This document shows, piece by piece, positions 36,078 to 44,900 of a stretch of 64,000 bases of DNA (its first letter is position 1; the number at the start of each line of letters is the position of its first letter). The DNA comes from Enterobacter sp. C2 (GTDB lineage: Bacteria > Pseudomonadota > Gammaproteobacteria > Enterobacterales > Enterobacteriaceae). The stretch spans positions 2,108,001 through 2,172,000 of the forward strand of contig NZ_CP082269.1 in NCBI RefSeq assembly GCF_019880405.1. Reading direction: 5' to 3'. Position numbers and translations under genes: made by a program. The notes under the pieces were generated by a model. It was not told where the DNA came from, ran no database searches, and saw only the letters and a program-made list of their open reading frames with translations.

Positions 36078-36119
36078 TGTCATTATTGTTATACAAATTG
36101 TTATCCAAAACAGTCCCCG

Positions 36120-36144
36120 CGCCACCGCTCCGGTGGCGTTTTTA
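36120..36144 (+). terminator. Intrinsic terminator after sra
   Basis: CGCCACCG-ct-CGGTGGCG hairpin followed by TTTTTA, 43 bp after the sra stop codon. Confidence 0.93.
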
Positions 36145-36281
36145 TTTATGAATATGTTTCAGCAAAGTAACAAGTAATTGCAATACGCATGCTTTATACT
36201 TCCCTCCGCCGTACTACCTACCCCGTTTGCACGCAGGTAACCGTGCCATCGCCGGGATTTGTTTACCCAGGAGTTTTCGAG

Positions 36282-37979
36282 ATGTTGCTGAAGTATAAGA
36301 AAAACCGTTCGCTGTATATCCCCTATGCTGGCCCCGTGCTGCTGGAGTTTCCTCTGCTGAATAAAGGCAGCGCCTTCAGTCTGGAAGAGAGGCGCAACTT
36401 TAACCTGCTCGGCCTGCTGCCTGAAGTGGTAGAGACCATTGAAGAGCAAGCGGAACGCGCCTGGTTGCAGTATCAGGGGTTCAAAACGGATATCGATAAG
36501 CACATCTATCTGCGTAACATTCAGGACACTAACGAAACCCTCTTCTACCGTCTGGTAGAAAACCATCTCGATGAGATGATGCCGGTGATCTACACCCCGA
36601 CGGTCGGCGCTGCCTGCGAGCGTTTCTCTGAGATCTATCGCCGCGCGCGTGGCGTATTTATCTCCTACGAAAATCGCCACATGATGGATGACATTCTGCA
36701 GAACGTCTCGGCGCACAATATTAAAGTGATCGTCGTCACCGACGGTGAACGTATTCTCGGTCTCGGCGATCAGGGCATCGGCGGCATGGGCATTCCCATT
36801 GGCAAGCTGTCGCTCTACACCGCCTGCGGCGGTATCAGCCCGGCGTATACTCTGCCGGTGGTGCTGGATGTCGGGACCAACAATCAGCAACTGCTTAACG
36901 ATCCGCTCTATATGGGCTGGCGTCATCCGCGTATCAGCGGCGACGAATACTATGAGTTTGTTGATGAGTTTATCCAGGCCGTGAAACAGCGCTGGCCGGA
37001 CGTGCTGCTGCAGTTCGAAGACTTTGCCCAGAAAAACGCGATGCCGCTGCTCAACCGCTACCGCAACGAGATCTGCTCGTTTAACGACGATATTCAGGGC
37101 ACGGCGGCCGTGACGGTGGGCACGCTTATCGCCGCCAGCCATGCCGCAGGCAGCCAGCTCAGCAACCAGAAAATCGTGTTCCTCGGCGCAGGTTCTGCCG
37201 GGTGCGGTATCGCCGAGCAGATTGTGGCCCAGACCCAGCGCGAAGGGCTGAGCGAAGCCGCCGCGCGGCAAAAAGTGTACATGGTCGATCGCTTCGGCCT
37301 GCTTACCGATCAGATGCCGAATCTGCTGCCGTTCCAGAGCAAGCTTGTGCAGAAGCAGGAGAATATTCAACACTGGGAGACCAGCGGCGATGCTATCTCC
37401 CTGCTGGACGTAGTACGCAACGTCAAGCCGGACATTCTGATTGGCGTCTCAGGCCAGACTGGCCTGTTTACGGAAGAGATTATCCGGGAGATGCATAAAT
37501 ACTGCCCGCGCCCGATCGTCATGCCGCTTTCAAACCCTACCTCTCGCGTAGAGGCAACGCCGCAGGATATCATCACCTGGACCGACGGCAACGCGCTGGT
37601 AGCCACCGGTAGCCCGTTCCCGCCGGTGCAGTGGAAAGATAAGGTCTACCCGATTGCCCAGTGCAACAATGCCTATATCTTCCCGGGCGTCGGGCTGGGC
37701 GTTATCGCCGCGGGTGCGTCGCGTATCACCGACGAGATGCTGATGGCGGCAAGCGAAACCCTGGCGGAGCACTCTCCACTGCGCACAAACGATAATGGCA
37801 TGGTGCTGCCGGGCCTCGATCAGATCCAGCGCGTCTCCCGCGCTATCGCGTTTGCCGTGGGCCAGGTGGCGCAGCAGGAGGGCGTGGCGGTGAAAACTTC
37901 CGCCGAGGCGCTGCAGCAGGCGATCGACGACAACTTCTGGCGGCCTGAGTACCGCAGCTATCGCCGCACCTCAATCTAA
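36282..37979 (+). CDS. maeA: NAD-dependent malic enzyme
   Basis: A 565-residue malic enzyme (malate + NAD to pyruvate + CO2 + NADH), the length of E. coli MaeA. Signature blocks are intact: [20 protein letters not shown] at the N-terminus, YTPTVG near residue 104, [14 protein letters not shown] near 164, the metal site [10 protein letters not shown] near 268 and the nucleotide motif [14 protein letters not shown] 36282 follows CCAGGAG by eight bases; the frame is open for 31 more codons upstream but these lack conservation. Only the first few residues (MLLKYKKN) differ from E. coli. Confidence 0.97.
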   Translation: MLLKYKKNRSLYIPYAGPVLLEFPLLNKGSAFSLEERRNFNLLGLLPEVVETIEEQAERAWLQYQGFKTDIDKHIYLRNIQDTNETLFYRLVENHLDEMMPVIYTPTVGAACERFSEIYRRARGVFISYENRHMMDDILQNVSAHNIKVIVVTDGERILGLGDQGIGGMGIPIGKLSLYTACGGISPAYTLPVVLDVGTNNQQLLNDPLYMGWRHPRISGDEYYEFVDEFIQAVKQRWPDVLLQFEDFAQKNAMPLLNRYRNEICSFNDDIQGTAAVTVGTLIAASHAAGSQLSNQKIVFLGAGSAGCGIAEQIVAQTQREGLSEAAARQKVYMVDRFGLLTDQMPNLLPFQSKLVQKQENIQHWETSGDAISLLDVVRNVKPDILIGVSGQTGLFTEEIIREMHKYCPRPIVMPLSNPTSRVEATPQDIITWTDGNALVATGSPFPPVQWKDKVYPIAQCNNAYIFPGVGLGVIAAGASRITDEMLMAASETLAEHSPLRTNDNGMVLPGLDQIQRVSRAIAFAVGQVAQQEGVAVKTSAEALQQAIDDNFWRPEYRSYRRTSI

Positions 37980-37995
37980 ACTCATTTCAACACCT

Positions 37996-38027
37996 TGCCG
38001 GGCGGCAGCACGCTCGCCCGGCCTGCC
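37996..38027. repeat. REP-like palindrome after maeA
   Basis: TGCCGGGCGGCA and CGCCCGGCCTGCC form a hairpin (7-bp core CCGGGCG/CGCCCGG) in the typical REP layout, 16 bp after the maeA stop. No T-run, so transcript stabilisation is more likely than termination. Confidence 0.65.
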
Positions 38028-38188
38028 TATCCCCTCCGTCATTTGCGAATTATTCTCATAAATCTTTGCAGGATGTGTCTGCGAGGTTGCAAGTTATCCA
38101 GAAGTCATTAATCCTTAAGGAGTAATTTCGTTCACTTCTCACGCGTTACGTTATGCATTAATCAACTGCATACCTTCAGGAGATAACA

Positions 38189-39199
38189 ATGAAAGCAGCT
38201 GTTGTCACTCACGATCATCAAGTAGAGATCACCGAAAAAACCTTACGCCCGCTTCGCCATGGCGAGGCGCGGTTAAAGATGGAGTGCTGTGGGGTTTGCC
38301 ATACCGATCTTCACGTAAAGAACGGCGATTTCGGTGACAAAACCGGCGTCATTTTGGGCCATGAAGGCATTGGCGTAGTAGAGGAAGTCGGGCCGGGTGT
38401 CACGTCGCTGAAGCCAGGCGATCGCGCCAGCGTAGCCTGGTTCTATGAAGGCTGCGGACACTGCGAATACTGTAACAGCGGTAATGAAACCCTCTGTCGT
38501 GAGGTCAAAAACGCGGGTTATAGCGTTGATGGTGGTATGGCTGAAGGCTGCATCGTTGTAGCAGACTACGCGGTGAAAGTGCCGGATGGCCTCGATCCCG
38601 CCGCCGCCAGCAGTATTACCTGCGCAGGCGTAACGACCTATAAGTCGATCAAGATCTCCAATATCAAACCCGGCCAGTGGATTGCGATCTACGGTCTTGG
38701 CGGCCTCGGCAACCTGGCGATGCAGTATGCGAAGAACGTCTTTAACGCCAAAGTGATCGCTATCGACGTCAATGATGAGCAGCTCAGCCTGGCATCAGAG
38801 ATGGGGGCTGACCTGACCATTAACTCCCGTAACGAAGACGCGGCGCAGATTATTCAGCAGAAAACCGGCGGCGCACATGCGGCGGTGGTCACCGCTGTCG
38901 CGAAAGCGGCATTCAACTCCGCCGTCGATGCGGTGCGGGCCGGTGGCCGCGTGGTTGCCGTTGGCCTGCCGCCGGAGTCCATGAGTCTCGATATCCCGCG
39001 CCTGGTGCTGGACGGTATTCAGGTCGTCGGTTCGCTGGTGGGCACCCGTCAGGATCTGGCCGAAGCCTTCCAGTTCGCCGCCGAGGGTAAGGTGGTGCCG
39101 AAAGTCGCCTCTCGCCCGCTGGAAGATATCAACGCTATCTTCCATGAAATGGAGCAAGGCAAGATCCGCGGTCGTATGGTGATCGATTTCCGTCATTAA
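38189..39199 (+). CDS. adhP: Alcohol dehydrogenase, propanol-preferring
   Basis: A 336-residue zinc-dependent medium-chain alcohol dehydrogenase oxidising ethanol, propanol and similar alcohols with NAD. Catalytic zinc residues are in CGVCHTDLH and GHEGIG, structural zinc is held by [16 protein letters not shown] near residue 90, and the NAD motif is GLGGLGNLA near residue 170. CAGGAG precedes ATG 38189. Same neighbour (maeA) as in E. coli. The 167-bp upstream spacer has a long leader; no operator was recognised. Confidence 0.95.
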   Translation: MKAAVVTHDHQVEITEKTLRPLRHGEARLKMECCGVCHTDLHVKNGDFGDKTGVILGHEGIGVVEEVGPGVTSLKPGDRASVAWFYEGCGHCEYCNSGNETLCREVKNAGYSVDGGMAEGCIVVADYAVKVPDGLDPAAASSITCAGVTTYKSIKISNIKPGQWIAIYGLGGLGNLAMQYAKNVFNAKVIAIDVNDEQLSLASEMGADLTINSRNEDAAQIIQQKTGGAHAAVVTAVAKAAFNSAVDAVRAGGRVVAVGLPPESMSLDIPRLVLDGIQVVGSLVGTRQDLAEAFQFAAEGKVVPKVASRPLEDINAIFHEMEQGKIRGRMVIDFRH

Positions 39200-39232
39200 G
39201 GGCATCGTTGTTCGCTTCAATCAGTTGCTGCC

Positions 39233-39271
39233 CCTGTTCATTTGAACTAAAATAGATATCAAATGAACAGG
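39233..39271. promoter_or_regulatory. Perfect 13-bp inverted repeat over the toxin-antitoxin promoter and RBS
   Basis: CCTGTTCATTTGA (39233-39245) and TCAAATGAACAGG (39259-39271) are exact complements separated by 13 AT-rich bases containing TAAAAT, a likely -10. The right arm runs into the antitoxin ribosome-binding site (AGGAGG). This is the expected operator for autorepression by the antitoxin. Confidence 0.8.
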
Positions 39272-39278
39272 AGGCACC

Positions 39279-39731
39279 ATGACCATGCACGTTTTTACGC
39301 CTAAAGCAGCGGCCATCCCGCATGATTTGCTTAGTACGCTGGGTCTGCCTGCCGCGGCGATTGCCGCCCACGACAGCATCAACGTCGGCCTGAGTGCAAC
39401 TATTTTACGTAGCATCGCCGATAAGACCCAGCTTGATGAGGTCACTCTGCTGCGGATGGCCGGTATCGATCGTAATACCTATAGCCGACGGCTCAACAGC
39501 GCGGAACAGCGCTTCTCTCCAGAACAGAGCGCCCGAGTCTATACCCTGGCCCGGGCCATCAGTGCCGCGAGCGAGTTATTCAATAACAACAATGTCCGGC
39601 TGGCCCAATGGCTCAGTAAACCCGCTAAAGGGCTGGGGGGCAAGAGGCCGGCTGAACTTCTCTCTACCCCTGCCGGCGCCGAGGCGGTCCTGACGCTGGT
39701 CGGTCGACTTGAGCATGGCGTACTGAGCTAA
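39279..39731 (+). CDS. Xre/MbcA/ParS-type antitoxin of a RES-Xre module
   Basis: A 150-residue antitoxin. The N-terminal part carries an Xre-like helix-turn-helix region (EVTLLRMAGIDRNTYSRRL, about residues 50-70), and the C-terminal DUF2384 domain ends with AEAVLTLVGRLEHGV, which in this family plugs the toxin active site. Ribosome-binding site AGGAGG. Stop codon TAA overlaps the toxin ATG by one base. Expected to neutralise the RES toxin and repress the operon through the adjacent 13-bp inverted repeat. Confidence 0.9.
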   Translation: MTMHVFTPKAAAIPHDLLSTLGLPAAAIAAHDSINVGLSATILRSIADKTQLDEVTLLRMAGIDRNTYSRRLNSAEQRFSPEQSARVYTLARAISAASELFNNNNVRLAQWLSKPAKGLGGKRPAELLSTPAGAEAVLTLVGRLEHGVLS

Positions 39732-40207
39732 TGACGACGCAGCTATTCTGGCGACTGGTGAAGACGCGCTACCTTGCTACCGCCTTCGACGGTTATGGCG
39801 CGCGCACCTTTGGTGGCCGCTGGAATTCTCGCGGTCGCGAGTGCGTCTATCTCGGTTCGTCAAAAGCGCTTTGCGTGCTGGAAACGCTGGTGCATCTGGA
39901 AATCGAAGACATCGCTGAAGGCTACAGTTTTCTTACAATTGAGATACCAACCGAACTTATAGCTACGCTCGATCTCAATACGTTGCCCGAAGAGTGGCAG
40001 GCCGATCCGGCTCCCCTTTCTACCCAGCAGATTGGCGATCAGTGGCTGGCCGATGTAAACAATGGCCTGCTGCTGCGTGTTCCAAGCACTATTACCGGGG
40101 AGTGGAACGCCCTGTTCAACCCGGAACATCCAGACGCAAAAACGGCTCTGCTGAGTGTAAAAGCAGAGCCGTTTATTATCGATCCGCGCTTGGGTAAGCG
40201 CTGCTAG
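39731..40207 (+). CDS. RES-domain toxin (NAD-degrading)
   Basis: A 158-residue RES toxin. The Arg in TFGGRWNSRG (about residue 30), the Glu in LCVLETLVHLE (about 53) and a downstream Ser supply the R-E-S triad for which the family is named; characterised members degrade cellular NAD. Translationally coupled to the antitoxin (TAATG). The last 24 codons contain a strong hairpin that acts as terminator for the opposing treZYX operon. No truncation is seen, so the toxin is probably active. Confidence 0.9.
   Translation: MTTQLFWRLVKTRYLATAFDGYGARTFGGRWNSRGRECVYLGSSKALCVLETLVHLEIEDIAEGYSFLTIEIPTELIATLDLNTLPEEWQADPAPLSTQQIGDQWLADVNNGLLLRVPSTITGEWNALFNPEHPDAKTALLSVKAEPFIIDPRLGKRC
40138..40174 (-). 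terminator. Terminator of the treZYX operon inside the toxin coding region
   Basis: AAACGGCTCTGCT (40140-40152) and AGCAGAGCCGTTT (40162-40174) form a perfect 13-bp stem with a nine-base loop. On the minus strand it is followed by TTTTT, so it will stop transcripts from treX. On the plus strand it lies before the toxin stop codon and is followed by TTTATTA. Confidence 0.85.
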
Positions 40208-40216
40208 CTAGTTATC

Positions 40217-42292
40217 CTACGGCCTTCTGAACAGCGCGATGCTGCGCCCTTCCAGAGTAAAGTCAGTTTCGCTATCGATAACGATACCGTGGGACTCTTT
40301 ATCAAAGGTCGTGAGCTCCAGAACCCAACCGCTTTCCCCTGGCTGCGGAATACGGAACGGCATGCTCTCTTCAAACGGGTTCAGCAGCATCAGCACGTCG
40401 TGCCAGATCCCCTCTTCGGGTATTAAATCCGGGCGGCTAATGTAAACCACCAGGGCCGATCCCTCCTGCCAGTGCTCAGGCTGCTGGATCCCCCCTTCGG
40501 CGTTGAACCACTCGATAAGCAGACCATCGCGCCAGCTTTCGCGGCGTAGCAAGGGTTGCTCCGCACGCAGCTTGATAAGTTTGCGGGTAAACTCGCGCAG
40601 CGCTTCGCTGGAGGGCGGGAGATCGTCCCAGTGAACCCAGGAGATCTCGCTGTCCTGACAGTAGCCGTTGTTGTTACCCATTTGGCTACGGCCAAACTCG
40701 TCCCCGGCCAGCAGCATCGGCGTACCATGGGATAAGAACAGCGTGGCGAGGAAGTTACGTTTCTGCCGCTCGCGGACAGCGTTAATGTTCTCGTCGTCGG
40801 TAGGACCTTCCGCCCCGTAGTTGTAAGAGCGGTTATCGTTATGACCGTCGTTGTTATCCTCGCCGTTCTCTTCGTTGTGCTTCTCGTTATACGAAACCAG
40901 ATCGTTAAGCGTGAAGCCGTCGTGGGCGGTGATGAAGTTAACGCTCGACCAGGGGCGACGGCCACGAATGTCGTAGAGATCGCCAGAACCCAGCAGGCGG
41001 GAGGCAAAATCCTGGGCGACGTTGTCGCCTTTCCAGTACTCACGTACCGTGTCACGATACTTATCGTTCCACTCTGCCCAGCCCGGCGGGAATCCACCTA
41101 CCTGATAGCCACCCGGCCCGATATCCCAGGGTTCACCAATCAGCTTGAGTTTAGAAAGCACCGGATCCTGGGTGATGGCATCAAAGAAGCCGCCGCGCTG
41201 GTCGAAGCCTTCCGGCTCACGCCCCAGAATGGTACCCAGATCGAAGCGGAAGCCGTCGATATGCATCGATTCTGCCCAGTAGCGCAGGGAGTCCATCACC
41301 ATCTGCAGCACGCGCGGATGGGAGGTGTTTACCGTATTCCCTGTACCGGTGTCGTTGATGTAGTAGCGGTGCTGATCGGGCATGGTGCGATAGTAAGAGA
41401 AGTTATCGATACCCTTAAACGACAGCGTTGGACCTAGCTCGTTACCTTCCGCGGTGTGGTTGTAGACCACGTCGAGGATCACCTCGATACCTGCGTCATG
41501 GAATGCGCGCACCATATCGCGGAAGCCCTGAATGCCTTTTGGCCCAAAGTAGCGAGAGGCTGGGGCAAAGAAGCCAAGCGTATTGTAGCCCCAGAAGTTT
41601 TTCAGTCCGCGATCCAGCAGATGCTGATCGTCCGGGAACCAGTGAATCGGCAGCAGCTCCACCGACGTAATGCCGAGGTTTTTGATGTAGTCCACGGTCG
41701 CTTTGTGGCCCATCCCCTCGAAGTTACCGCGCAGTGCCTGCGGCAGCGCCGAGTTAAGCTGGGTAAACCCTTTCACATGGGTTTCATAGATAATTGCCTG
41801 TGACCAGGGAATGTTCGGGCGGTTATTGTCTTGCCAGTCAAACTCATTGGGGTTAACGACCCGGCATTTCGGCATAAACGGCGCGCTGTCGCGTTCATCA
41901 AAGGTCAGGTCCTTATCCTCGTGCAGCATGTCGTAAGCGAAATGCGCTTCGTTCCACTCCACATCGCCTACCAGCTCACGGGCGTAGGGGTCGATCACCA
42001 GTTTGTTGGGGTTAAAGCGATGACCGTTTTCCGGATCGAAGGGGCCGTGCACACGGAAACCATACAGGGCACCCGGTTGCAGGCCGGGCACGTAACCGTG
42101 CCAGATCTCGTGGGTATACTCCGGCAGGTCCAGGCGGCCGATCTCGTGCTTGCCGCTCGGGTCATAAAGGCACAGCTCCACGCGCTCTGCATGCGCCGAG
42201 AAAAGGGCAAAGTTAACACCCTCGCCATCGTAGTTTGCGCCGAGAAGGTGATAATCCCCCGGCAGAATTTGGTATGTATTATGGTGTGTCAT
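40217..42292 (-). CDS. treX: Glycogen/isoamylase-type debranching enzyme (TreX/GlgX)
   Basis: A 691-residue GH13 debranching enzyme with an N-terminal carbohydrate-binding domain (residues 1-140) and the catalytic barrel: VILDVVYNHTAEGN, GFRFDLGTILG with the nucleophile Asp, and FITAHDGFT. It is close to GlgX in sequence, but its place as the third gene behind treZ and treY points to supplying linear maltodextrin from glycogen for trehalose synthesis. It starts 73 bp after treY, with GGAGAA upstream of ATG 42292. Confidence 0.92.
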   Translation of the reverse strand: MTHHNTYQILPGDYHLLGANYDGEGVNFALFSAHAERVELCLYDPSGKHEIGRLDLPEYTHEIWHGYVPGLQPGALYGFRVHGPFDPENGHRFNPNKLVIDPYARELVGDVEWNEAHFAYDMLHEDKDLTFDERDSAPFMPKCRVVNPNEFDWQDNNRPNIPWSQAIIYETHVKGFTQLNSALPQALRGNFEGMGHKATVDYIKNLGITSVELLPIHWFPDDQHLLDRGLKNFWGYNTLGFFAPASRYFGPKGIQGFRDMVRAFHDAGIEVILDVVYNHTAEGNELGPTLSFKGIDNFSYYRTMPDQHRYYINDTGTGNTVNTSHPRVLQMVMDSLRYWAESMHIDGFRFDLGTILGREPEGFDQRGGFFDAITQDPVLSKLKLIGEPWDIGPGGYQVGGFPPGWAEWNDKYRDTVREYWKGDNVAQDFASRLLGSGDLYDIRGRRPWSSVNFITAHDGFTLNDLVSYNEKHNEENGEDNNDGHNDNRSYNYGAEGPTDDENINAVRERQKRNFLATLFLSHGTPMLLAGDEFGRSQMGNNNGYCQDSEISWVHWDDLPPSSEALREFTRKLIKLRAEQPLLRRESWRDGLLIEWFNAEGGIQQPEHWQEGSALVVYISRPDLIPEEGIWHDVLMLLNPFEESMPFRIPQPGESGWVLELTTFDKESHGIVIDSETDFTLEGRSIALFRRP

Positions 42293-42365
42293 TCATTCTT
42301 CTCCATAGAATGTGGGCTTCATTGGGCACATTCCTTTCGCAATAAGTAACCATTCAGGCAAATAC

Positions 42366-44900
42366 TCATTCAGCCAGCAAGATTTGCGGTACATCGCCGA
42401 TAATTTTCATTAAATCAATCTGTTCATTCAGGGAGAACGTTTCTCCACTGAGAATGTTGCGGTAGCGGCGGCCTGCCAGTGATTCAGGGAGCGCAATAGT
42501 GGTATCGGTAAACCATGCTGTTTCCGCATCGTCAGGCAGCCGCAGCGCCAGACGCGGAGCGATAACAATAAGCGCATCGCCGCCGCGGATCCGGGTACTG
42601 ACCCGGGCGTAAGCGATAACGTGATCCGCTCGCTCGCCCGTTACCGTCAGCGGCAGATAATCACCATAGCGGAACAGCGCAGGTTTTTGCTGACGCAGGC
42701 GCAGGGTTTTGGCAATAACCTGCTGCTTCAGGAAACCGCTTTGCCAGCTCTCTTCGGTAACAATGACGGGTTGGTCATCCTCAGGCAGCTGCTGGGTCAG
42801 GGTGGCGAAATCCGGCTCGCGACGGTTATCGGGATCGACAAGGCTAAAGTTAAGCGCCTCGCTGCCCTGATAGATATCCGGTACGCCCGGCGCAGTAAGT
42901 TTGATGGCGGTCTGGGTCAAGCTGTTAACCAATCCGGCACGAATAAACGGCTGAAGCGAACTCACGAAATCCTGTAAGAAGGCCTGATTGTCCGGCGAAA
43001 GCAGGTGTCGAGCATAGTCGAGCATCGCTTTCTCAAACGGATCGTTGTTGTCCACCCAGTCGGTGCGCAGCTTCGCTTCCCGTAACGCCTTTTCGACGAA
43101 GTCCAGGAAACGATCCTCCAGCGCCTTCAGCCCTGCCGCATCGTCGGGCTGCAGCGTCACGGGCCACACGCCTGCCAGCGCCTGGTACAGCATCCACTTC
43201 CCGGCGGGTTTTGGTGCCGGACCATCTTCAAGCTCGACCACTTTATGCTGGTTGATTTCCCGCCAGCGACCAACGCATACCGCCCAGCGCGACGGGGCTT
43301 CCGTCAGCGTATAGAGGCGCGCGCGCGTGTCTTCCCCGCGTTTAGTATCATGGGTTGAGGTGCTGGAAAGCGCATCAGGCTGCTTCTCCAGACGGGTTTT
43401 CATCTCAGCGTGGAAACGATCCAGAGAGAACATGCGCGGCAACGGCTCGGCACCGACTTCATTAAGTGCCAGGCCCATGTTCTGACGGAAGAAGAGCGTA
43501 TCCTCGACGGATTTTGCCATCAGCGGGCCGGTGAGCTGTTGGAAACGGGTGCGGAACAGGGATGCTTTATCCGATGCTGCATTCGACAGCAAACCCCCAA
43601 GAATTTGGGTAATAAAGTCGAGCGCCTCGGGATCCGGTGCATTTTCGCTGGCTTTAACCTTGGTCACTATTTTATGTAGCAGCTCAGCATCTGCAGGCGG
43701 CAGGCCCTCTTGTGTTCCGTAGGTACGATAGACCGGGAAGGCAACAAGCAGCTCGCGTAAAGCGGCATGCATTGTCGCTTGCTCTGTTGCGAACCCCTCC
43801 ACTTCCGCAAGGCCGAGCGCCAGCTTCAGCAAGGTGGTAAATTCACCCTCGAAGTTGCGGTCAACCATCAGCAGCTTGGCCGAACGCAGTTCGGCCCGCA
43901 TATCCACTTGCCTCTCCATGGTCTTGTCGTAGGCTTTGCGCAGCGCGGCAAGCCGATCGTCATCGACCAGGGCGTCAGAGAGCGCGGCAATAAATTCGTA
44001 CCCGGTGGTGCCCGATACTGGCCAGTCGTCCGGCAGATGCTCGCCTTTGCCGAGGATCTTCTCAACGGTCAGGTAGCAGTCAGCGCCGGCCTCCTGGCGC
44101 AGGCGTCTCAGATAGCCTTTGGGATCGGCAAGGCCATCTACATGGTCGACCCGCAGGCCATCTACCGCCCCGCTGCGCACCAGATCCAGGATCAGGCGGT
44201 GGCTATCGTCAAAGACGGCTTCATCTTCAACGCGAACTCCAACGAGGCCGGTAATTTCAAAAAAGCGACGATAGGAGAGATCGCGCGGCGCATCCCGCCA
44301 CGTCATCAATCGATAAGGCTGTTGATCGTGTAGCGCAATAAGCTCGGCTTTATTGGTGAGATTAAGCACCTCATCTTCACGCCCCTGATAGCTCTCCGGG
44401 CAAAGCGGATAGAAGCTCTCAAAGTAGGCGAAGGCAGGTTTACCTGTTTTAGGATCGGCCTGCAGGCGGATATCGCCCTTCTCCAGCTCGGCCTCAAAGG
44501 TATCCCCGAGGAACGGCAGAGTCAGGCGACGCGACCAGTCGATATCGAAATAGCGGGCATAGCGGCTCTGTTCACCGTGTTCAATGACGTCGCGCCACCA
44601 TGCGTTCTCCAGCGAGGCCGCCATATGGTTCGGAACGATATCCAGAATCAGGCCAAGGCCTGCCTCTTTCAGGGCGGCTACCATGCGGTCAAAACCCTCG
44701 CGGCCGCCAATGGCGGGCTCGATCTCGTTGGCGTTCGTGACGTCATAGCCATGCGTTGAGTCGGCGGTGGCGGTAAAGATCGGTGAGGCATAAAGGTGGC
44801 TGATGCCCAGCTGCTGCAAATAAGGCACAAGGGCAGCGGCGCGGTCAAAGGTCATGCCGTTACGAAATTGGATACGGTAAGTCGCGGTTGGGATCTTCAC
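42366..44900 (-). CDS. treY: Maltooligosyltrehalose synthase
   Basis: An 844-residue GH13 enzyme that turns the reducing-end glucose of a maltodextrin into a terminal trehalose unit. Typical blocks: ATYRIQFRNGMTFDRA at the N-terminus, LILDIVPNHMA near residue 83, GLRVDHVDGLADPKGY near 244 and STHDTKRGEDTRAR near 520. The ATG overlaps the treZ stop by four bases (44897-44900), so translation is coupled. The trehalose product supports osmotic and desiccation tolerance. Confidence 0.95.
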   Translation of the reverse strand: MKIPTATYRIQFRNGMTFDRAAALVPYLQQLGISHLYASPIFTATADSTHGYDVTNANEIEPAIGGREGFDRMVAALKEAGLGLILDIVPNHMAASLENAWWRDVIEHGEQSRYARYFDIDWSRRLTLPFLGDTFEAELEKGDIRLQADPKTGKPAFAYFESFYPLCPESYQGREDEVLNLTNKAELIALHDQQPYRLMTWRDAPRDLSYRRFFEITGLVGVRVEDEAVFDDSHRLILDLVRSGAVDGLRVDHVDGLADPKGYLRRLRQEAGADCYLTVEKILGKGEHLPDDWPVSGTTGYEFIAALSDALVDDDRLAALRKAYDKTMERQVDMRAELRSAKLLMVDRNFEGEFTTLLKLALGLAEVEGFATEQATMHAALRELLVAFPVYRTYGTQEGLPPADAELLHKIVTKVKASENAPDPEALDFITQILGGLLSNAASDKASLFRTRFQQLTGPLMAKSVEDTLFFRQNMGLALNEVGAEPLPRMFSLDRFHAEMKTRLEKQPDALSSTSTHDTKRGEDTRARLYTLTEAPSRWAVCVGRWREINQHKVVELEDGPAPKPAGKWMLYQALAGVWPVTLQPDDAAGLKALEDRFLDFVEKALREAKLRTDWVDNNDPFEKAMLDYARHLLSPDNQAFLQDFVSSLQPFIRAGLVNSLTQTAIKLTAPGVPDIYQGSEALNFSLVDPDNRREPDFATLTQQLPEDDQPVIVTEESWQSGFLKQQVIAKTLRLRQQKPALFRYGDYLPLTVTGERADHVIAYARVSTRIRGGDALIVIAPRLALRLPDDAETAWFTDTTIALPESLAGRRYRNILSGETFSLNEQIDLMKIIGDVPQILLAE

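Noticed and set aside
36159-37373. Minus-strand open frame of 404 codons across maeA
   Set aside because: Lies opposite a highly conserved malic enzyme; His/Val-rich translation typical of an antisense shadow.
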